DNA from: Dactylorhiza incarnata
Taxonomy: Eukaryota; Streptophyta; Magnoliopsida; Asparagales; Orchidaceae
Assembly (NCBI GenBank): GCA_033032865.1
Contig: JAWHQI010000004.1
Location: 27,882,001-27,946,000 of the forward strand
DNA: 64,000 nucleotides
Direction of reading: 5' to 3'
Positions within the stretch are counted from its first letter, which is position 1. Each line of letters opens with the position of its first letter. The notes beneath the pieces are model-generated. The model did not search any database, had not been told where the DNA came from, and was given only the letters and a program-made list of their open reading frames with translations. Shown here one piece after another: positions 47,269 to 58,648 of this stretch. A program made the position numbers and the translations under genes.

Positions 47269-49039
47269 TGTAAGACCCCAAAATACATGTGCATGCACAA
47301 ATACCAAAAATGAGCAAGAGTTGAAGTCAGGGAGCTAGCTCCAGGCGCTAGCGCTAGCACCGGCGGTAGCGTCTCTTTGCGGTACCGACTCAGGGGTAGC
47401 GCCAGGCGCTAGCCACTAGCGCCGGCGGTAGCGCTAAATCTTAAATAACCTCAATCCCGACTTTTCAGCCATTTTTCTCTGAAATTCTCTCAAGTACTGA
47501 GGGCAGAGAGCTGGGAGAAAGGAAGGAGAGCCTTTGGAGTTGAGCTTTCATCGTGCCAGGAGGGATTTGTGAAGCATCGTCTTCGTGCGTGTGCCACCGC
47601 GGATTCCAGCCATCTCCCTCTCAATTCTATGGCACCGAAACGGCCAACAAGGGTAATGAATATCCTCCCTAATCCTTGGACATGTACGTCCTTTGATTTG
47701 CATGCGTTTTGGAATACTTCTACTAATTAGTAGATCGGCTATTCCGGTGGGTTGAAGTGATTTCCCCACAAATTGCATATAGAGTCCAAAACGGTATTAC
47801 GGACATAGGCATGATGTGGGAAGCCCATCCGGACAGTTCGAGCCGGATTGGTGATGCTTAGTGCGTGTAAAGTGCCGGAAATAATTCCGTGTACGTGCTG
47901 TGATGCGGGTCATGAGTACTGTTTTGTACAAAAATAGGACCTGGAGGTGTTTCCCAGGCTGTACCCGAAATTTGGTGGCAGAACTGAGCTCTGTCACTAG
48001 CGCCGGGCGCTAGCGTTAGCGCCGGCGGTAGCTCCAGGTGAGCTACCAGTGTTGATGTCTGGAGGTGGTTTCCCAGAGGTGGCAGTACAGATTTCTGTTA
48101 CCAGTGCCGGGCAGAACTACGTTCTGTTGCTAGCGCCGGGCGCTAGTGCTAGCACCGGCGGTAGCGCCCAGCACGCAATTTGTGTGATTCAGTGTTACCC
48201 AATGTCCTGGGGACTGGATATATAGTAGATAAAGCTGTGGAATTTGCAAAGCCCATCTTTAAGTGTCGGGCACAAGGTGACGCTTACCCGTATCGTGCAG
48301 AGTTGAATCGCGATAATTGAGCACGGGCCTAGCTGATCCGCACCCGCCCATAGTAGTGGTGAAGAGGTCGCCCCTCGGTGCACTAGACTATGGAAGAGTG
48401 CGGAACTTCGTGTGTACGGCCTAGCTCAATTTGCTTGTCTAAGTTGAAATAAGACTTAGCGTGAGGGCGTAACTCAGGGAGTATGCCAAAGTGTGCCTTG
48501 AGAGCACGAAGCGGGTGGCTTGGGTTGCCTCCGTTGGTGTTGTTTGCGGATATATATATATGCTGCTGACTCTTACTTGCAGGGAAGGAGCACCGCCACC
48601 CCGAATGTGGGGCGGGGTCGTTATAAATCTTGGTCAGCTAAAGCTGACCGGTTGCCTGTTTTCCCACCAATTGGTGGATTTGCTTATACAGGTCCCGGTG
48701 ATACTAGCGGGAGATAGCGGGCTGAAGCCCCTGCTGTTGTGCTGTGCTGGCCCTTGAAGGCCAAAGCTTTTGTTTACTTTTGTTCATGTGTGGCCGGCCT
48801 GCGTGCCGATGTCTGGAAGCCACATGTAAATAACTCTTGTTTTATTTCATTCCTAGTTGTAAAGTGGACTTGTTATGAACTGGTTTTAAATAAAAATAAA
48901 TATGCTTCCGTTATGCGACGCTGATGCTGAGATAGTTATAGTTGTAACTGTTTAGACGCTAATTCTCGTAACGCGCTCTTCTGTTCGTTTCATATGGCGT
49001 GGGGTCCCGGCCGGACTGACTGTTATATGCTATGTAACA
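47269..49039 (+). repeat. Element B 5' LTR
   Basis: It starts TGTAAGACCCC. The end is placed at TATGTAACA (49031-49039), which is plausible but not confirmed, because the other two LTR copies are truncated before this point and no tRNA-Met primer site is obvious after it. GCTAGCGCC palindromes lie at 47335-47440, upstream of the TATA-like TTAAATAA (47441-47448), with a second set at 47990-48170. Confidence 0.75.
47441..47448 (+). promoter_or_regulatory. TATA-like box of element B LTR
   Basis: TTAAATAA follows directly after the palindrome cluster. The same arrangement occurs near 54055 and 57286 in the other LTR copies. Confidence 0.45.
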
Positions 49040-49265
49040 GGGAGGGTGTGCGTCGCCTTTAACTCATATAAATAACCAGTTTTGTCCACTTTGGGAATGA
49101 ATTACATGTATATGTGTAGCATTCAGATGGAACTTCTGTGTTCCATTATTGCGTTATGCTATCTCGTAGTCGCTAATTATGTTTTGGGTACATATATAGG
49201 CGACTGGGAGTGGAGCGGGGCCTTCTCAACCCCCTCGTTCGACTGCAAGCAGTGCACCAACTCCG

Positions 49266-50360
49266 GTGCCGACTCCTCCTTCAGCTGAAACAGTAAGGAT
49301 GATTGCCGAGGCAGTATTTGCAATGTTCACTGCGCAGCCAGGAGGGCATGTCCTTGGACAGCCTCCTACCCCTGGAGTGGCTCCATTGCAGGCTCCAGCA
49401 GCTGAACCTCCAGTGCAGGCTCCAGCAGCTGAACCTGAGGTGGAAAGGCCAGTGCCGTAGAGGGAACGAAGAGCTCCAGATCAATAGCTGCAATACTTTT
49501 TGAGTTTCCACCCTCCCACGTTCACGGGGGCAGGAACCCCGACACAAGCAGAAGATTGGCTGTCAAAGGTGCGCAAAACCTTGAAGGCCACAGACACAGA
49601 GGAAGGACAAAAAGTGACTTTGTCAACCTTCCTACTAGATGGGGAGGCGCAGCTGTGGTGGGATGAGTTGGAGATACATCAGCTAGCGGGAATGCAGCTG
49701 ACCGACATCTCTTTTGATGAGTTTTCCAAACTGTTCTTGGAGCGATATCTTCCTCAGGCCCAACAGATAAAAATGGAAAACCAGTTCAACCGTCTGACTC
49801 AAGGTGATCGTACTATCGATGATTATCTGCATGAGTTTACACGGTTGGGTCGTTATGCAGGCGTGACATTTGCGGATGAAGCGCGTAAGACAAATCAGTT
49901 TTACGAAGGCTTGCGAGAGGAGTTGCGGTTTCTTCTGATGGGGCCAATGACGCAAGGGTTTATGACCCTGGTCAACTCAGCTCGTTCTTTAGAGAAAGAC
50001 ATGAAGCGGTCCCATAGTAGGAAGGAGCTAGCAGTAGTCAAGCCAGATTTCAAAGTATCGAGCTCGGCAAAGTCGGGGCAAGGCAAATAGAAGAAAGGAG
50101 CGCGACCGTTTGGGTCAGCTCAATCTTCAGCATCGGGAGTGACTGGGCGAGGCCCAATCATCTGTTACAACTGCGGCAAGCCGGGACATATAGCATGTGA
50201 CTGTCGTAGTGGGAAGAAGCTAGTTGCGGCCTATGCGTCAGAGAAAGGGAAGGCGGCAGAGTCAACCGCATCCCACGCTGCTCCAGCCCAGCCTAGAGTT
50301 TACAACCTTGGCCAACAGGAGGCCATCAAACAGAACGATGTGGTGACAGGTATGCGATAG
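49266..50360 (+). pseudogene. Chromovirus B Gag with CCHC zinc knuckle, several stops
   Basis: One frame covers the gene, broken by TAG at 49458-49460, 49485-49487 and 50088-50090. At least two of these stops fall where CAG (Gln) is likely. Order: a P/A-rich N-terminus with a duplicated QAPAAEP unit; the capsid-like retrotransposon Gag domain (FHPPTFTGAG, AEDWL, LLDGEAQLWWDEL, FLERYLP, YLHEFTRLGRYAG, FYEGLREELRFLL); then CYNCGKPGHIACDC (about 50163-50204), the nucleic-acid-binding knuckle. The frame closes with TAG at 50358-50360 just before protease. The true start is unclear because no ATG with context is conserved upstream; the frame may begin before 49266. Confidence 0.88.
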
Positions 50361-50405
50361 TATATAGCTTTTGTTGCTTTTTATACTTCATACCTTATAC
50401 ATTGC

Positions 50406-50885
50406 TTGGTAACCATTGATGTCCTAGGCTTTGTCCTGATCTTTAACTATCCGGCAAGAGCACTATTTGACACGGGTGCTTCACATTCCTTTATATCGGA
50501 GGCCTTCATACTGCAACTTGGAGTGCCTTCGGCGTTTAGACAGGAACGATTAGATGTGATGTTACCCAATGGGTGTTCGATGCGCGCGGATCGAGGTTGT
50601 GTGATAAAGGTACGAATAGGGAGTCAAGACTTTGACATGGAAGCACTGATACTCCCGCTCACAGAGTTCGATGTAATCTTTGGTATGGACTGGCTGTCAG
50701 CGCAGCAGGCCTACAATGATTGCACGTCTAAGGAAGTCACACTGGGGCGGAATACCGAACGTGTGACTACGTTTGCTGGTTTGCGTGGATCGAGTAAGAC
50801 ACTGATGTCTGCTGTCCAAGTGGTCAAGGCGGTTTGGCAAGGTGCAGAGTTATGTGTTGTGCTAGTGGGGGCTGCAAAGCCTTAA
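50406..50885 (+). pseudogene. Chromovirus B protease
   Basis: Aspartic protease that would process the polyprotein. The active-site block LFDTGASHSFIS (50464-50499) and the later VIFGMDWLSAQQA motif are intact. It is in the same frame as gag, but 50340-50400 appears to hold about 60 extra bases with TAG (50358-50360) between VVTG and the next conserved residues. TAA at 50883-50885 separates it from reverse transcriptase. Confidence 0.85.
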
Positions 50886-50891
50886 CCCAGT

Positions 50892-52607
50892 TTGAGTGAT
50901 GTTCCTGTGATTTCAGAGTATCCAGATGTGTTTCTGAAAGATCTTCCTGGGGCGCCACCTCAGCGAGAGATTAACTTCACTATAGAGTTGGTGCCAGGTG
51001 CCAAACCTGTTTCACGCTCACCATACCGAATTGCGCCAAAGGAGATGGCGGAATTGAAAGTTCAATTACAGGAGTTGCTAGAGCAGGGTTATATACGTCC
51101 AAGTACCTCCCCTTGGGGTGCTCTGGTCCTGTTTGTGAAGAAGAAGGACGGAAGCCTGCGTCTATGTATTGACTACCGAGAATTGAACAAACTGACCGAG
51201 AAGAACAAGTATCTGATTCCTCGAATCGATGACTTATTCGATCAGCTAGTTGGGTCAACGGTATATTCAAAGTTGGATCTCAAGTCCGGCTATTACCAGT
51301 TACGAATTCGGGATTGTGATATCCCTAAGACAGCATTCAGTACTCGCTACGGACACTACTAGTTTACAGTGATGCCGTTTGGATTGATGAATGCACCGTC
51401 AGTATTTATGGATCTGATGAATGGGACCTTTCAAGCGTGCCTTGATCGGTTTGTCATTGTCTTCATTGACGATATCTTGGTGTATTCTCAGTCTGAAGAA
51501 GAACACGCGATTCATTTGCGTGAAGTTTTGGAAATCCTGCGACGTAGTCAACTATATGCCAAATTCTCTAAGTGCGAGTTCTGGCTAGCCTCAGTGGCGT
51601 TCCTTGGTCATGTTGTTAGTGGCAAGGGTATCGCAGTAGATCCGGCAAAGATTGATGCAATCTAGAAGTGGCCCGTTTTGGCGACAGTAGCGGAAGTCAG
51701 GAGTTTCCTTGGACTTGCCGGCTACTATCGGCGCTTCGTGGAGAACTTTTCATGGATCGCTCTACCTCTCACCACCTTGACGAGGAAGGATCAGAAGTTC
51801 GTTTGGTCACCAGAGTGTGCACGGGCTTTTGAGGAATTAAAGAGGCGTTTGACCACAGCACCAATTCTGTGTTTGCCATCAGGTGCAGAGGGTTATGAAA
51901 TTTATAGTGATGCGTCAGGGAGCGGCTTAGGCTGCGTACTTCATCAGCATGGTCAAGTAATAGCTTATGTCTCTTGTCAGTTGAAAGTGCATGAGCGGAA
52001 TTATCCGGTCCACGACTTGGAGTTGGCGGCCGTGATTTTCGCTCTAAAGCTGTGGCGGCACTACTTATATGGTGTGAAGGTTGACATCTTTACAGACCAT
52101 AAGAGCCTTAAGTATCTGCTAAATCAGAAGGAGCTCAACATGCGACAGCGAAGGTGGATGGAGTTCCTGGGGGACTACACTTTTGATATACACTATACTC
52201 CCGGGAAGGGAAATGTAGTCGCAGATGCTTTGAGCCGAAGGGCTTATGCACAGGCCAACTGGATTCAGATGTATGATCCACGTCTGATCAGGGACTTGGA
52301 AACCTTGGAGATCTCCTATGTAGAGAGGAGTTCTAGTGCGAATGCGTGCTTAAACTGGACGGAGGTGCAGTATGACCTCGTCGACAGAATACGACAGACC
52401 TTGGAGCTTGATTCGAGCATGCAACGCTATTTGGCAGAGTCTGGGGATGGGACTGCTGCAGAGTTTGTGATGGACGACGGTCTGATGTGGAAAGACGGTC
52501 GGTTGTGCGTCCCAAATGTGGGTAAGTTGCGGGAGGAATTAATGTACGAAGCACATTTTACCAAATACTCAATTCACCCAGGGAGCACAAAAAGTACCAA
52601 GACATGA
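50892..52607 (+). pseudogene. Chromovirus B reverse transcriptase and RNase H, two stops
   Basis: Reverse transcriptase landmarks are in order: [73 protein letters not shown], and the catalytic FIDDILVYS (near 51460). RNase H follows: [49 protein letters not shown]. Stops: TAG at 51360-51362 (Gln expected) and TAG at 51663-51665, where the second B copy has CAG. A missing T near 52590 relative to the second copy ends the frame at 52607 inside the integrase zinc finger. Confidence 0.93.
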
Positions 52608-53799
52608 AAAAGCTGTTTTGGTGTCCGGGATTAAAGAAAGACATCGCCTTGTATGTGGCAAAATGCAACACTTGCGCACTGGTGAGGCGGAATGTCAGAA
52701 ACCTGGAGGTTTTCTGAAGTCGTTGCCTATACCAGAATGGAAATTTGATGACATTTCGATGGATTTCGTGCACGGTTTGCCGAGATCACAGAGTGGGAAT
52801 GATGCCGTATGGGTGATCGTGGATCGCTTGACAAAGGTAGCCCACTTTATTCCAAACCGGAAGGACGATTCAGTTGAAAAGTTAGCAAAACTTTATGTTG
52901 ATAGCATCGTACGATTGCACGGTGTGCCCCGTAGCATCGTCAGTGACCGAGATGGGCGCTTCACTTCGAAAGATTGGATGCTAATCCACCAGTTGTTAGG
53001 TACAAAGCTGAAGTTTAGCACTGCCTTCCACCCTCAGACGGATGGACAGACTGAACGTACGAACAGAACTCTGGAGGATATGCTCCGAATGTGCGTCCTG
53101 GACTTCGGTAAAAAGTGGGAAGATCATCTTTTCATGATCAAATTTGCTTATAATAACAGCTATCAAGCAAGTATAAAGATGGCACCCTTCGAGGCCCTCT
53201 ATGGTAGAGCTTGCCGCACTCCCTTATCTTGGGCGGAGACAGGTGAAACGAAGCTGTTTAAGTGAAAGGAAGTCGAAGAGGCAAATTCGGCTATTCAAAC
53301 AATCCGGGAGAGATTGTTAATTGCGCAAGATAGGCAGGCGAAATACTACAACGCCAGGCACAGAAACGTGGAGTTCGCCGTGGGCGACTGGGTTTACCTC
53401 AAGATCAAACCTTTCAAGGGTGTGTCCCGGATTCGGCGCTTGAAAAAGCTGAGTCCAAGATACCTTGGACCGTTTGAGATACTGGAACGTGTTGGCGAAG
53501 CTGCCTATCGGCTCGCTCTTTCGACAGAGTTGAGTGGTCTGCATGATGTGTTCCACATATCGGTATTGAGGAAAGCTGTACCAGAGCCCAGCCAAGTGCT
53601 TGTAACTAGTCAGGTGCCGGTCGATGATGGGTTGAAGACAAAGGTCATACCTATTAGCATCGAAGACACCGACGTCAAACAGCTGCGGAATAAATTGATC
53701 AAGATGGTCAAAGTCCGCTGGAACAACTGCGGTCGAGAGGAACTTTCATGGGAGAGCGAACAAACTATGCGTGAGGAGTTCCCCGAACTGTTCCATTGA
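52608..53799 (+). pseudogene. Chromovirus B integrase with chromodomain-like tail
   Basis: Relative to the second copy, one-base deletions near 52590 and 52686 break the HHCC domain. From 52690 the frame is readable: SMDFVHGLP (first D), VSDRDGRFTS (second D), QTDGQTERTNRTLE (catalytic E), AYNNSYQASI, then TGA at 53263-53265 where the second copy has CGA. It continues IQTIRERLLIAQDRQAKYY, the GPF module LSPRYLGPFEILERVG, GLHDVFHISVLRKA, and the tail KVIPISIEDTDVKQLRNK...VKVRWNNCGREELSWE to FPELFH and TGA. Such tails direct Tekay-type elements to certain chromatin. The gene is inactive. Confidence 0.92.
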
Positions 53800-53844
53800 G
53801 GTACAAATCGTATTTTATGTCTTTTTGACTTTTTGCACTATTAG

Positions 53845-53881
53845 AATTTCGGGATGAAATTCATTTTAAGAGGGGGAGAAT
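53845..53881 (+). other. Pre-LTR inverted motif and polypurine tract, element B copy 1
   Basis: AATTTCGGGATGAAATT (53845-53861) is followed by AAGAGGGGGAGAAT before TGTAAGACC. The second copy has the same at 57077-57113. Confidence 0.8.
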
Positions 53882-54604
53882 TGTAAGACCCCAAAATACA
53901 TGTGCATGCACAAATACCAAAAATGAGCAAGAGTTGAAGTCAGGGAGCTAGCGTCAGGCGCTAGCGCTAGCGCCGACGATAGCGTCTCTTTGCGGTACCG
54001 ACTCAGGGCTAGCGCCAGGCGCTAGCCACTAGCGCCGGCGGTAGCGCTAAGTCTTAAATAACCTCAATCCCGACATTTCAGCCATTTTTCTCTGAAATTC
54101 TCTCATGTGCTGAGGCAGAGAGCTGGGAGAAAGGAAGGAGAGCCTTTGGAGTTGAGCTTTCATCGTGCCAGGAGGGATTTGTGAATCATCGTCTTCGTGC
54201 GTGTGCCACCGCGGATTCCAGCCATCTCCCTCTCAATTCTATGGCACCGAAATGGCCTACAAGGGTAATGAATCTCCTCCCTAATCCTTGGACATGTACG
54301 TCCTTTGATTTGCATGCGCTTTGGAATACTTCTACTAATTAGTAGATCGGCTATTCCGGTGGGTTGAAGTGATTTCCCCACAAATTGCATATAGAGTCCG
54401 AAACGGTATTACGGACATAGGCATGTTGTGTGAAGCCCATCCGGACAGTTCGAGCCGGATTGGTGATGATTAGTGCGTGTAAAGTGCCGGAAATAATTCC
54501 GTGTACGTGCTGTGATTCGGTCATGTAACTGATGTTGTACAAAATATAGGACCTGGAGGTGTTTCCCAGGCTGTACCCGAAATTTGGTGGCAGAACTGAG
54601 TGCT
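53882..54604 (+). repeat. Element B middle LTR, 3' truncated
   Basis: It matches the first 720 bases of the 5' LTR, then switches directly into reverse transcriptase sequence near TTTGGGTTGATGAATGC. The deletion removed the rest of the LTR, gag, protease and the start of reverse transcriptase. Confidence 0.88.
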
Positions 54605-57031
54605 GTGTTTGGGTTGATGAATGCACCGTCAGTATTTATGGATCTGATGAATATGACCTTTCGAGAGTGCCTTGATCAGTTTGTCATTGTCTTCATTGAC
54701 GATATCTTGGTGTATTCTCAGTCTGAAGAAGAACAGGCGATTCATTTGCGTGAAGTTTTGGAAATCCTGCGACGTAGTCAACTATATGCCAAATTCTCTA
54801 AGTGCAAGTTCTGGCTAGCCTCAGTGGCGTTCCTTGGTCATGTTGTTAGTGGCGAGGGTATCGCAGTAGATCCGGCAAAGATTGATGCAATCCAGAAGTG
54901 GCCCGTTTTGGCGACAGTAGCGGAAGTCAGGAGTTTCCTTGGACTTGTCGGCTACTATCGGCGCTTCGTGGAGAACTTTTCACGGATCGCTCTACCTCTC
55001 ACCACCTTGACGAGGAAGGATCAGAAGTTCGTTTGGTCACCAGAGTGTGCACGGGCTTTTGAGGAATTAAAGAGGCGTCTGACCACAGCACCAATTTTGT
55101 GTTTACCATCTGGTGCAGAGGGTTATGAAATTTACAGTGATGCGTCAGGGAGCGGCTTAGGCTGCGTACTTCTTCAGCACGGTCAAGTAATAGCTTATGG
55201 CTCTCGTCAGTTGAAAGTGCATGAGCGGAATTATCCGGTCCACGACTTGGAGTTTGCGGCCGTGATTTTCGCTCTAAAGCTGTGGCGGCACTACTTATAT
55301 GGTTTGAAGGTTGACATCTTTACAGACCATAAGAGCCTTAAGTATCTGCTAAATCAGAAGGAGCTCAACATGCGACAGCGAAGTTGGATGGAGTTCCTGG
55401 GGGACTACACTTTTGATATACACTATACTCCCGGGAACGGAAATGTAGTCGCAGATGCTTTGAGCCGAAGGGCTTATGCACAGGCCAACTGGATTCAGAT
55501 GTATGATCCACGTCTGATCAGGGACTTGGAAGCCTTGGAGATCTCCTGTGTAGAGAGGAGTTCTAGTGCGAATGCGTGCTTAAACTGGACGGAGGTGCAG
55601 TATGACCTCGCCGACAGAATACGACAGGCCTTAGAGCTTGATTCGAGCATGCAACGCTATTTGGCAGAGTCTGGGGATGGGACTGCTGCAGAGTTTGTGA
55701 TGGATGACGGTCTGATGTGGAAAGACGATCGGTTGTGCGTCCCAAATGTGGGTAAGTTGCGGGAGGAATTAATGTACGAAGCACATTTGACCAAATACTC
55801 AATTCACCCAGGGAGCACAAAAATGTACCAAGACATGAAAAAGCTATTTTGGTGGCCGGGATTAAAGAAAGACATTGCCTTGTACGTGGAAAAATGCAAC
55901 ACTTGCGCACTGGTGAAGGCGGAATGTCAGAAACCTGGAGGTTTTCTGAAGTCGTTGCCAATACCGGAATGGAAATTTGATGACATTTCGATGGATTTCG
56001 TGCACGATTTGCCGAGATCACAGAGTGGGAATGATGCCGTATGGGTGATCGTGGATCGCTTGACAAAGGTAGCCCACTTTATTCCAAACCGGAAGGACGA
56101 TTCAGTTGAAAAGTTAGCAAAACTTTATGTTGATAGCATCGTATGATTGCACGGTGTGCCCCGTAGCATCGTCAATGACCGAGATGGGCGCTTCACTTCG
56201 ACAGATTGGAGGCTAATCCACCAGTTGTTAGGTACAAAGCTGAAGGTTAGCACTGCATTCCACCCTCAGACGGATGGACAGACTGAACATACGAACAGAA
56301 CTCTGGAGGATATGCTCCGAATGTGCGTCCTGGACTTCGGTAAAAAGTGGGAAGATCATCTTTTCATGATCGAATTCGCTTATAATAACAGCTATCAGGC
56401 AAGTATAAAGATGGCACCCTTCGAGGCCCTCTATGGTAGAGCTTGCCGCACTCCCTTATCTTGGGCGGAGACAGGTGAAACGAAGTTGTTTAAGCGAAAG
56501 GAAGTCGAAGAGCCAAATGCGGCTATTCAAACAATCCGTGAGAGATTGTTAATTGCGCAAGATAGGCAGGCGAAATACTACAATGCCAAGCACAGAAACA
56601 TCGAGTTCGCCGTGGGCGACTGGGTTTATCTCAAGATCAAACCTTTCAAGGGTGTGTACCGGATTCGGCGCTTGAAAAAGCTGAGTCCAAGATACCTTGG
56701 ACCGTTTGAGATACTGGAATGTGTTGGTGAAGCTGCCTATCGACTCGCTCTTTCGACAGAGTTGAGTGGTCTACACGATGTATTCCACATATTAGTATTG
56801 CGGAAAGCTGTACCAGAGCCTAGCCAAGTGCTTGTGGCTAGTCAGGTGCCGGTCGATGATGGGTTGAAGACAAAGGTCATACCTATTAGCATCGAAGACA
56901 CTGAGATCAAACAGCTACGGAATAAATTGATCAAGATGGTCAAAGTCCGCTGGAACAATTGCGGTCGTGAGGAAATTACATGGGAGCGCGAGCAAACTAT
57001 GCGTGAGGAGTTCCCCGAGCTGTTCCTTTAA
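54605..57031 (+). pseudogene. Second chromovirus B pol, 5'-truncated, one stop
   Basis: The frame begins within the reverse transcriptase at [15 protein letters not shown], so palm residues before it are lost, and runs through FIDDILVYS, RNase H ([18 protein letters not shown]), the integrase HHCC domain (HLTKYSIH ... CNTC, intact here) and the core. TGA at 56144-56146 (CGA in copy 1) interrupts after VDSIV. The second half (56147-57031) has NDRDGRFTS, TDGQTEHTNRTLE, the GPF module and the chromodomain-like tail ending FPELFL and TAA. It is the better-preserved reference for the frameshifts in copy 1. It cannot be functional without the N-terminal part. Confidence 0.93.
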
Positions 57032-57113
57032 GGTACAAATAGTATTTTGTATCGTTTTGATTATTTGCACTATTAGAATTTCAGGACAAAATTCATTTTA
57101 AGAGGGGGAGAAT

Positions 57114-58514
57114 TGTAAGACCCCAAAATACATGTGCATGCACAAATACCAAAAATGAGCAAGAGTTGAAGTCAGGCAGCTAGCGCCAGGCGCTAGCGCT
57201 AGCGCCGACGGTAGCGTCTCTTTGCGGTACCGACTCAGGGCTAGCGTCAAGCGCTAGCCACTAGCGCCGGCGGTAGCGCTAAGTCTTAAATAACCTCAAT
57301 CCCGACTTTTCAGCCATTTTTCTCTGAAATTCTCTCAAGTGTTGAGGGCAGAGAGCTGGGAGAAAGGAAGGAGAGCCTTTGGAGTTGAGCTTTCATCGTG
57401 CCAGGAGGGATTTGTGAAGCATCGTCTTCGTGCGTGTGCCACTGCGGATTCCAGCCATCTCCCTCTCAATTCTATGGCACCGAAACGGCCTACAAGTGTA
57501 ACGAATCTCCTCCCTAATCCTTGGACATGTACGTCCTTTGATTTGCATGCGTTTTGGAATACTTCTACTAATTAGTAGATCGGCTATTCCGGTGGGTTGA
57601 AGTGATTTCCCCACAAATTGCATATAGAGTCCGAAACGGTATTACGGACATAGGCATGCTGTGTGAAGCCCATCCGGACAGTTCGAGCCGGATTGGTGAT
57701 GATTAGTGCGTGTAAAGTGCCGGAAATAATTCCGTGTACGTGCTGTGATTCAGTCATGTGACTGTTGTTGTACAAAACATAGGACCTGGAGGTGTTTCCC
57801 AGGCTGTACCCGAAATTTGGTGGCAGAACTGAGTTCTATCACTAACGCCGGGCGCTAGCGTTAGCACCGGCGGTAGCTCCAGGTGAGCTGCCAGTGTTGA
57901 TGTCTGGAGGTGTATTCCCAGAGGTAGCAGGGTTGAGTTCTGTTACTAGTGCCGGGCAGAACTAGGTTCTGTTGCTAGCGCCGGGCGCTAGAGTTAGCGC
58001 CGGCGTTAGCGCCCAGCACACAGACAGTGTGTTTCAGTGCTACCTACATTCTTGGAGGCTGGATGCGTAGCAGAAAAAGTTGTGGAACTTGCTAAACCCA
58101 GCTTTTAGAGATGGGTACTAGGTGACGCTTACCCGTATCGTGCATAGTGGAATCGCGGTATTTGAGCAACGGGCCTAGCTGATACGAACCCTCCCATAGT
58201 GGTGGTGAAGAGGTCGCCCCTCGGTGCACCGGGCTATGGATGAGTGCCGGAACTTCGTGTGTACGGACTAGCTCAATTTGCTTGTCTAAGTTGAAATAAG
58301 ACTTAGCGTGAGGGCGTAACTCAGGGAGTACACCAAAGTGTGCCTTGAGAGCACGAAGCGGGTGGCTTGGGTTGCCTCCGTTGGTGTTGTTTGCGGATAT
58401 ATATATATATGCTGCTGACTCTTACTTGCAGGGAAAGAGCACCGTCGCCCCGAATGTGGGGCGGGGTCGTTATAAATCTTGGTCAGCTAAAGCTGACCGG
58501 TTGCCTGTTTTCCC
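57114..58514 (+). repeat. Element B third LTR, 3' truncated
   Basis: It starts TGTAAGACCCC after the polypurine tract and follows the 5' LTR to GGTTGCCTGTTTTCC, where homology stops. The last 370 bases expected from the 5' LTR are missing. Palindromes lie at 57178-57285 and 57835-58015, including CTAGCGCCGGGCGCTAG (57975-57991). Confidence 0.88.
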
Positions 58515-58648
58515 TGTTACATAGCATATAACAGTAGGTCCACAGCTAAAGCTTTAGTGGAATCGTTATATGCTATGTTATTTGTGCATAGTGGAATCGC
58601 GGTATTTGAGCAACGGGCATATAACGATTCTACTATGCACAAATAACA
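58515..58648 (+). other. Scrambled filler junction with templated inverted pieces
   Basis: Short copies of B LTR sequence in both orientations are joined here. 58515-58540 is the reverse complement of the B LTR end (compare 49013-49040). 58573-58610 repeats GTGCATAGTGGAATCGCGGTATTTGAGCAACGGG from 58140-58173 in direct orientation, in two overlapping parts. 58609-58648 inverts part of it again, giving a 27-bp stem. No gene. Confidence 0.78.

Larger units (their letters stand above)
47269..58514 (+). mobile_element. Element B: tandem Tekay/Del-type chromovirus pair
   Basis: The order is LTR (47269-49039), full gag-pol interior, LTR truncated at its 3' end (53882 to about 54604), pol lacking gag, protease and the start of reverse transcriptase (54605-57031), and a third LTR truncated at 58514. 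The shared middle LTR and shared polypurine tracts show a tandem array from LTR recombination, later trimmed by deletions. All open frames are plus strand. Confidence 0.9.
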
